From the NCBI RefSeq assembly GCF_019279795.1, contig NC_056735.1:1934838199-1934902198 (forward strand): DNA of 64,000 bases, given 5' to 3'. Numbering within the stretch: position 1 is the stretch's first letter; every line of letters starts with the position of its first letter. Shown here piece after piece: positions 56,801-64,000 of this stretch. The notes beneath the pieces were generated by a model, which saw nothing but the letters and a program-made list of their open reading frames with translations, did no database searches and was not told the DNA's origin. Source of the DNA: Protopterus annectens. Lineage: Eukaryota > Chordata > Ceratodontiformes > Protopteridae. The position numbers and the translations under genes were made by a program.

Positions 56801-58194
56801 TGTATATATTAAAAAAGAACTGCCTATGTTAGTGAGATGTTTTTAATGCCATTTACACAGCTCCTTAAAACCTGGATTCTATCTTTGTGCAACTAGCACC
56901 ATGTTATTTGACTGGCACAAATAGTTGTTGTCTCGGTCATAAACATGCTTGCAGCCAGTTCTGTACGAAAGCGGTATAATATCATTATATAGTTTTGTCC
57001 CTGACATTGATTAATGCTGTAATGTACAGAAATACCTTCAGAGTTGTTGTGAATCAACACCGTGAAGCACAAAGATGACCCGCATGCATAGAACGTAGGG
57101 AAAGACTAATGACATAAAAGACCCTTACTATCACAAATTGCCTGGTGAAAATCTGAAGCTTGCATGTCTGAATTAAGACTCACTGACCGCATGAGCCACA
57201 ACCACACATGTGCCAGCAAGGGATCCCGGAGAGCTGTAAGCCCAAGAAATGGTTCTGCACCTTCCTACCACTATACTGGAGTGTAGAACAGTGGCTAAGA
57301 CTGAGGGGGAGGGAAGGGGATTCACACCATTACAAACCACCACAACCACAGTGACAGACTGCTCCCTCCTCAACATTCTGAGTTCCACCTCATGGAAACC
57401 CTCTCAGTAACCACAGTGAAACTTCATGAAGCAACAGATATCCCCGTCAGCTGCCCACGAACAGCTTGAGACAGCCACCAATGATCCCCAAACCAACTAC
57501 CTTTATGCAACTACCTTTAAGCTCTCTGAGGAAAGAAAAAAAAAAAAAAACCTTTACCTTTTAAACGTACTTCGTAGTTGCAAAAGAGGCTACTCGACTA
57601 GCAAGACACGTCAAGATAAATCAACCAGTACCCTGAGCTACAGGAGCTGTTCAACGGCTGATTCTTCTTTGGAAACAGCCCAGTAATTTAACTTTTCTGC
57701 ACCCTCCATCACAGAAAGAAATAAGTAAAAGTGGAACAAGGTCCATTTGCTATTGTCTGCCAATTGGAGAAGGTTGATTAATGGACTTAGTCCCAGTTCT
57801 CACAGGGAATATACCTTGCTGAGAATCTGTCAATATCTAAATTTAGTCTTTAAAGCTATCCACTGTTTTGACAGAAAACACAGGTTTATAAAGAATGGAC
57901 CCCAATTATATGGTAGGATGCTGGAGAAAGCCTGCACCATTTAATGGTAAACCAAACAAATCTTCAGCCATGAAACACCAAGCTAAAATACTGCAACACC
58001 AGCAGCTCCCCCCCCCAAAACCTCTGGTATTTAGAAAAAGTTTTTACAGCCACAGAACCTGCAAACCACGGAACTGACCCACCAATAATATACATAAACA
58101 TGTCACTCACCAAACCTCACCATGTCCCCACTTGATCCCAAGGCCTACCTGCACCGAAATACCCCCAGGTCATCTAGGACATGGTACCAGCCTT
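56801..58194. other. No recognised gene
   Basis: Interior end of the long repeat. Small frames at 57173-57388 (minus) and 57426-57686, 57747-57944 (plus) lack domains. Confidence 0.45.
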
Positions 58195-58403
58195 AGCAAG
58201 TTCACGCCAAAATGTGATTGCTTAATCCAGCTATACTAGATTAAACCTCTTAAGCCCCTCCCCATCCTTATCTCATTACCACCGAACCAGCCTTGTCTCC
58301 ACTTAACCCTTTCAGCTTCCCAACCCACTTAACTCCCTCTAATATCAACCTAACCCCAATGAAGATGTCCCGGGACAACTTGGTTTGTAGCCAAACTTCA
58401 TTT

Positions 58404-59228
58404 ACACTCAATGTCATAAACAAACATACTACCCTAGCATGTAATATGTTCCCTTATTTTTAACATCATTCCATTAATTAGTGCCAGACTTCTTTTCAAA
58501 AACACAATTACTCATATTGCATATTATACATTCGAACATTCTTAATTACAAAATTTACTCAGAAGCTACCTTGTAAGGTAATATTTCATCTATGTTCAAA
58601 TACCTTGATTGAGAAAAAAATAGAATTTTTAGGCAAAAATGCTTTTTTGAAACATTCTCAGGTAAAAAAAATCCATTTCTTTCTAAAGATGCTTGTATGT
58701 GTTAGGCAAAAAATTGTATTCACAACACAAAATAAGTTTTCCTGCTTTTATTCTTTAACCTCTGCTGTCAGTATGCCTGTAAGATATATATTTCCATGTG
58801 TCCTAATTCACAGAATCTTACCTTCCTTATATTTGACTGAGCTTAATTCCTTTCAATCTAATCTCAATTTCATCTGCTAATGATTCCAATGCTTCTCTGC
58901 CAGTAGTATTATGTATCATTCTGACAAAATTCACCTAAATGTAATTACTGTAGCAAATGTGTAGGTGGCCAGTCTTAGCATGGAAGAAAGTGTTAGCTAA
59001 ACTTTTCTTTCTATGTAACCTTGTCTGTGTATTGTGTACCGAAAATTGTCTCAAATTAAACGCAAAAAGATTAAGTATCATTTCATTTGGCAAACAATAG
59101 TTGCCCTCAACATACAGTAGACAATACTATTAAATCAAAATATATTCAGGGATCTTGGTATCTGAGCATCAGGGATGAGCTTGGTTGACATTCCCCGCTC
59201 CTTTGATTGTCTTGTGGTAAATATAGTT
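58404..59228. other. No recognised feature
   Basis: AT-rich. The 91-codon plus frame at 58605-58880 is Phe/Leu-rich and unlike known proteins. Confidence 0.45.
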
Positions 59229-59236
59229 AAAAATCC

Positions 59237-59505
59237 GGGTCTATATCATATGAGCAAATCACACAAATTGCAAACGTTCATAATATCGAATGTACCAGAC
59301 CTCAAAGTGCTTTTTCTGAGATTGTGGTACAGTGAATATTGGAATATTTGTCCTTTCCTCACTGTAGTGTGATCTCAAGAGTTGGAATATATATTTAGTG
59401 GGGGTGTCGGGGGCACAGCCACCCACAATAGGAAGTTCAAGGTCTAGTATGTTCGATATTATGAGCGTTCGCAATTTGTGAGATTCGCTCATATGATAGT
59501 GACCC
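59237..59505. mobile_element. Long-TIR MITE, 269 bp
   Basis: The left arm GGGTCTATATCATATGAGC and onward is mirrored by the right arm (reverse complement GGGTCACTATCATATGAGC). Arms extend about 75 bp and include CATAATATCGAA and AGACCT. AAAAATCC stands at 59229-59236 and at 59507-59514, a candidate 8-bp target duplication. Superfamily uncertain. The centre is shared with 42665-42716. Confidence 0.7.
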
Positions 59506-59689
59506 AAAAAATCCTTCTACTTAATACAACTAATAGCCAAACATTTCTCATCCAAATCTAAAGATGACATTCTTCCCATATATTCTGCACTGAGTACACC
59601 AATTATAGAACATGATGCCTCCTTCAGGGTGTATCATTCTCAGTGAAATAAATAACTAGAGGAACACAGGAAGGTCTTAACTAAAAAAA

Positions 59690-60165
59690 AAAAATTATAC
59701 TTGAAGACCCCAAGCTACCAAGAGAGGCTAGAAGCTTTATCTCTTTATCAATATCTTACAGATTCTTGAAGGCTGGTTTGTGCCTCAAATGCTTCACCAT
59801 TAGAGACATTGTTGTCTCTGATCTCCCATATCTCTATAAATGTAATATCTAAGTAAACATCAGAACCAGGAACCTAAATATTCATAAACAGATATATATA
59901 ATTTGATGAAGAGATAGATTCATTCAACAGCACCTCCCCACTTCTCTAAAGTAAGTTATCTTTGCAGGTGAAACAGTACAATATATTGTCATCCTTCAAA
60001 CCGAACCTGGATGAATGGATAGGTACCCTCAAATTCTTCTCAGGACTAACTGACCTAGCCTTCTTTGATAAAAGAAATAGAGCCTTTAAATGGATATTTG
60101 AAAGGCATTGATTGTCATGAGACTATATTGCCTTAAAACTCCTATGAATCCTATGAATACTGGTG
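59690..60165 (+). mobile_element. CR1 3' fragment
   Basis: Plus-strand remnant of the CR1 C-terminal region. ATAGATTCATTCAACAGCACC and CCTGGATGAATGGATAGGTA match the reverse complement of about 15975-16090 of the intact copy. Ends with CCTATGAATCCTATGAATAC, the degenerate 8-bp tail repeats. Old. Confidence 0.65.
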
Positions 60166-60369
60166 TCAGTTCGAAGCTTTATGGAAATATCAGAAAATGT
60201 AACCTCAACATCAGCAATCGAAAAAAATGAATTTAACTACCCAGCTATTGTAATTTAAATGAATAATAAATGCTCTTACTCCCTGCTTACTATGCTGTAT
60301 AAAAATAAAAGATCAGTTGCATATCTAACACGTTCTGACACCTGACACATAAGCCTCATTTCAAATTCA

Positions 60370-60540
60370 GCCATAGGTTCACAGGTTCTTACTAAGCTTG
60401 TGACCAAGAATACCATTGAGAAGTTCATTCACATCACCTAATACTGGTGGGAGATTAACAATGTTCCACATTAATTAAAATTTCTCCACATATCCCGTTT
60501 GAAAATTTGTGATCATACATCTAGTCACCCAGATTGGTTT
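60370..60540 (-). mobile_element. CR1 3' fragment (weak)
   Basis: CCATAGGTTCACAGGTTCTTACTAAGC matches the minus-strand CR1 tail start. The following 150 bp are only loosely similar. Confidence 0.45.
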
Positions 60541-61432
60541 TAAGAGTTGCAGTGGAAGTACCCTACTTTATAGTTAATGGCATCCTATTTCTAAAAAAAA
60601 AAAAAAAAAGTTTGCATGTACAGGATCAAAAGTTGCCTCCATTGTTTTCCTCTGTTTTTGCAGAAACCATTTATTCCCATAAGTAACTGAACTGTGAGTT
60701 AAACAAAAATAGTGTAATGTCAGTATAAAAAATGAATAAGGTTCTTCTCCGAAATGACATGTTATACCTTCTATCTCAAATTCCTGGAGGATGGAAAAGT
60801 ACAAATCTTACACTCCCAGAGTCAACCAAAGAAATCCATCTTGCTATGTAACATTTTTAGACAAGTTACCACTTCACCTGTACTTTTACTATAAGATGCA
60901 TTTTTTAATAAAGGCTTTTAAATCACAGGCCCACATTTTGCTGAAAAATACCTAATCCTCATTGAAGAACCTTACACTAAAATAAATGTCAGTATCAGAA
61001 AGAAAGCAAAAAATATATTAATGCAAGATTATAGTATACGTTTCAACGTACAGTTTGAGCAAGTCATTCATTAACTTCCTCCAGAAATAATCTTTATGCA
61101 TGATGGCAAGTGAAAAAATATCAACATGGGGTTACAAAAATTCAAGCTTTTTGAATGCTACTGGTTTATTAGCTTTTATAATCAAAAGTACTAAAATATA
61201 ATTTGGCTCTGTTGATCTTCAGAATATCTTCATATTAGTCTACAATGAGCAGCACTTTGATTATGTAAAAACAAGGCTGCATTTATCAACTGATTTATCT
61301 TTTTAAACTAATTGGTGTAATAATAAAAATGCACACTGCTATTGCTGAGCTTATAAATGTCTGCCATTGCAGCCTAAGATGAGTGGGGTGAGTATAATTC
61401 TTCTGACATAAGCCTAAATGTCTTTTGGGAAG
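60541..61432. other. No recognised feature
   Basis: AT-rich, with a poly-A run at 60592-60609. No coding or repeat signal that I can name. Confidence 0.45.
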
Positions 61433-61620
61433 TAAGGTGGCTCTGTGGTTAAAATCTGTGCCTTAAAACTCCAGAGTGCATACCCAGTCCTGGTTTTCAC
61501 TTTTTGTCAGTGAGGATTTTGCATGTCTGTCCTGTATATGCATGTATTCTCTCCAGGTACTCAGGTTTCCTACCGACTTTCTAAAAAACATATTGATTGC
61601 TAGTCTGCTCTAAAGCGCCC
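61433..61620 (+). mobile_element. V-SINE-like SINE, diverged
   Basis: tRNA-like head GGTGGCTCTGTGGTTAAAAT, then TTTTGCATGTCTGTCCTGT, TCTCCAGGTACTCAGGTTTC, TTTCTAAAAAACATATTG and GCTCTAAAGCGCCC. The order matches the widespread V-SINE body. Old copy. Confidence 0.7.
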
Positions 61621-61789
61621 ATATGTATTGCATTTGTGTTTTTTTGTTTTTGGTCCAGGCCATGACTGAAAAGGTCTGTGTTGACCAGATTACCAACCAG
61701 GTTTGCAAATAAGTAAATTAACATAAAGAAATGAAAAGTCTTTACTTTAGCACACTTTCTCATTTGGTGAAGAAGGATAAGGCTGTAAG

Positions 61790-61935
61790 CTACAGTTAAA
61801 GATTTTGAGCCCTCCGCCTTTTTGACTACTGTGTGTCCTTCAGCAAGTCACTTAACCAATTAGTGCTTAGGGGCTACTGGGAACTTGGCCTATGCCCTTC
61901 AATGGTCTCCAAGACTGCAAGCCTAGAAAGAACTT
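61790..61935 (+). mobile_element. CORE-SINE (MIR-like) remnant
   Basis: CTACTGTGTGTCCTTCAGCA followed by AGTCACTTAACC and TTAGTGCTTAGG corresponds to the conserved CORE segment of MIR-type SINEs. The preceding GAGCCCTCCGCC may be the end of a tRNA-like head. Confidence 0.6.
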
Positions 61936-62696
61936 ATAATCAAACCACATTGCTCCAATATCATTGTCAAATACAAGGTGAGTAAACTGACAGCTTATTC
62001 AGCTGCATTCATGTTGCAATGTAATTAGCTCATAAAGCTTTTTATTTTCTGTTGGAAGGCCGCCTCGCAATATCATCACTCACTGAGGTTTCCATTATGA
62101 GTCAGGAACAACAGGATCAGTCTCTTATTATGGAATTATCTAGTTATCATAAAAAAGGAAATAATTGTGTAGAGCAGTCTGACAGAAAAAGGGCTTAAAA
62201 AAATTACTGTGAAGAAATAATTTATCATCTTGACAGCAGAAGCACTTTGCTCAATAGACTAGGATATCAGTTTAACTATTGTACAATTTGTTTATGTTAC
62301 AGATCAACTTTATATATTTTCACAAATTATTAGAGCTTAAGCTAAATTTTATGATATTTTATGGTGTTTGTTTTAGTTTATGAATTGAGAATGGTGGACT
62401 GGCTTGAAGATCTTTTCTACAAAAAAAGTCCATGTCCAGACGCGAGCACAGATACAATTGTTTACTCAATTCTTAATAAAATATCATATGCAAGTATGTA
62501 TAAGGACATCTAGTGAATGTACTCAATGCAAATAAATGAATAATATACATTTTGTTTAAACAGATGTTGGTCATGTATATCAAACACAACAAGATAGAAA
62601 TGAAGAAAAATAAAATCATTAAAAGACATAATTATACCTAAATATAGAAGGATAAAGTATTTAAATTATGTATACTGTCTCTAAATACTGTTAGTT
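61936..62696. other. No recognised feature
   Basis: AT-rich intergenic sequence without coding signal. Confidence 0.45.
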
Positions 62697-62880
62697 GGTA
62701 GAGTGGTGCAGTCATTGGTACTACTGTTTCACACAGCTTGGTTTCCAGTTCACTTCCAAGTTAGGGTGCAGTCTGTGCTGAGTTTTCATAACCTCCATGT
62801 CCTATGTGTTTTTTACCAGATGTTAAAGTTTCTTCCCTCATCACAAGACATGAAGGTAAGTGAACCAGAGATCTTCTAAA
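62697..62880 (+). mobile_element. V-SINE-like SINE, diverged
   Basis: Head GGTAGAGTGGTGCAGTCATTG, B-box-like GGTTTCCAGTTC, then GTGCAGTCTGTGCTGAGTTTTC and ATCACAAGACATGAAGGTAA in V-SINE order. Runs into the TG microsatellite. Confidence 0.6.
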
Positions 62881-62889
62881 CTGCCTGCA

Positions 62890-62964
62890 AGTGTGTGTGT
62901 GTGTCTACATGGATGATCCCATGTGAGTTTGTATATGTTCAAGCATGTATGTACGTGTGTGTGT

Positions 62965-62998
<34 letters not shown>

Positions 62999-63014
62999 CT
63001 GTGTGTGTGCGTGC

Positions 63015-63049
<35 letters not shown>

Positions 63050-63189
63050 TGTGTGTGTGTGTTTGTGTCAGCATGCATGCTCCCATGTGGTTTTGTGTAT
63101 GTACAGGGGTTTATGTGCATGTGTGTGTGTGTCTATGTTGGGGTTGCATATATGCAAATGTCTGGATGTGCATGCATCCGTGCAAGTAT

Positions 63190-63274
<85 letters not shown>

Positions 63275-63275
63275 G
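62890..63275. repeat. (TG)n microsatellite, compound
   Basis: Two long TG tracts (about 62955-63062 and 63190-63262) with GCATGC and TATG interruptions. Frames of Cys-Val or Thr-His repeats are not genes. Confidence 0.95.
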
Positions 63276-63907
63276 TATTCAGAGTAATGGTATCACACCA
63301 AGAATTGAGAACGGACTGTTTGCTTTGTGTCCACTAAGAGTCCATGTAGCCTTCACAAAGGCACATACATGTTGTTTTATTACCTTTAATTTGTCCGTCA
63401 TTGGATTTGCAATTATTTGAGCTTCTGGGCTAGCAAAAAAAAATATGTGGGTCAAATAAAATGTATCATATCATATCTGTATTACATGTTTGTGTCTTCT
63501 GTCAGCAGACCAACATTAATTTTTTTCCCTGCTAGGTAGCCTTTTACAGTCCTGCAATCCTGAATAAGATTAGGCAAGTATTAAATAATAAATGAATGAA
63601 TAAGTGAAGAACATTGCTAGGAGTTTCATGAAAGTTGCTTTTTGACTGACTGTTAATTTTCAATTCAATAAGTCAAGTAGGTGGTTGAGGAGCACTCATT
63701 TGAATGAACATAGCCAACGCTTCTAAGAACAGCCAAAGCCAGTTCTAAACAATTCTGGAACATTCTCTTTCTGTTGCAGCTAAATTGAAAGGAATGAGGA
63801 TAATATTATAATGTATGTATTATCTGATTGCTAAATCATAATATGCATTGGAAGGCATTTGTTATTTTTTGCATGTTGTGGACAGACATTGCAATAAATG
63901 TTATTGT
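63276..63907. other. No recognised feature
   Basis: AT-rich flank without coding signal. Confidence 0.45.

Positions 63908-63960
<53 letters not shown>
63908..63960. repeat. (TA)n microsatellite
   Basis: About 52 bp of TA repeats close to the window end. Confidence 0.95.
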
Positions 63961-63963
<3 letters not shown>

Positions 63964-64000
63964 GAGAGAAAGAAGAGGAGCGTAGCATTGTCTTGGAAGG

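Larger units (their letters stand above)
52135..58403. repeat. Unclassified repeat, long form (6.3 kb)
   Basis: Begins like the short form (TGTCCTGGTCCCCTTCAATA), carries two of the 98-bp subrepeats, and ends with the same 3' block (TTCACGCCAAAATGTGATTG to GTAGCCAAACTTCATTT). The 5.5-kb interior is unique in the window and has only small frames (for example 52972-53238 plus, 53834-54109 minus) without recognisable domains. It contains an L2-like LINE end (56190-56800). No terminal inverted repeats seen. Nature unknown. Confidence 0.6.

Noticed and set aside
51255-58403. LTR retrotransposon with direct LTRs
   Set aside because: The shared blocks are the beginning and the end of two successive units, not two complete copies flanking an interior. 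No coding domain, primer-binding site or polypurine tract recognised.

Overview
This is repeat-dense nuclear DNA of a large vertebrate genome. No intact host gene is visible. The mix of repeats is a CR1-type LINE with an esterase ORF1, L1 and L2-like LINEs, a DIRS tyrosine-recombinase retroelement, several Penelope-like elements (PLEs) with a GIY-YIG domain, V-SINE-like and CORE-SINE-like tRNA SINEs, MITEs and long CA/TA microsatellites. This fits an amphibian (caecilian or salamander type) or a lobe-finned fish, but the species cannot be fixed from sequence alone.

Layout. 0-5.9 kb: a hAT-type MITE (829-1168) and a 5'-truncated L2-like LINE on the minus strand (2458-4745). 5.9-12.6 kb: one DIRS fossil on the minus strand with inverted termini and an internal complementary region, interrupted by a SINE with a 13-bp target duplication. 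13.6-19.8 kb: an L1 ORF1 remnant, a 167-bp palindromic PLE-like insert, and a nearly full-length CR1. 20-21.2 kb: an L2-like 3' end bracketed by CA/TA arrays. 21.3-34.7 kb: decayed CR1 copies, two of them split by PLE insertions (8.4 kb and 0.3 kb), then a tandem array of about 277 bp. 35-48 kb: two further PLE families, a SINE with a CR1-like tail, another SINE, and relics of a Myb/SANT-type coding sequence. 47.9-50.8 kb: short tandem duplications, a SINE and a large microsatellite. 51.2-58.4 kb: an unclassified repeat present as a 0.9-kb short form directly followed by a 6.3-kb long form. 58.4-64 kb: a long-TIR MITE, CR1 and SINE fragments, and microsatellites.

The most notable structure is the PLE set. 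The 8.4-kb composite (22299-30733) is flanked by a 15-bp target duplication. It contains a complete-length minus-strand copy with pseudo-LTRs on both sides, joined head-to-head to a 5'-truncated plus-strand copy. Every PLE 3' region in the window carries a short hammerhead-ribozyme-like motif, and so do two very small palindromic insertions, each with its own 14-15-bp target duplication. These look like minimal inverted products of the same retrotransposition machinery.

The genes do not form a host pathway. The relationships are those of mobile elements: autonomous LINEs (CR1, L2-like) beside SINEs that carry LINE-like 3' tails, and successive insertions of one element into another that give a relative order of events.
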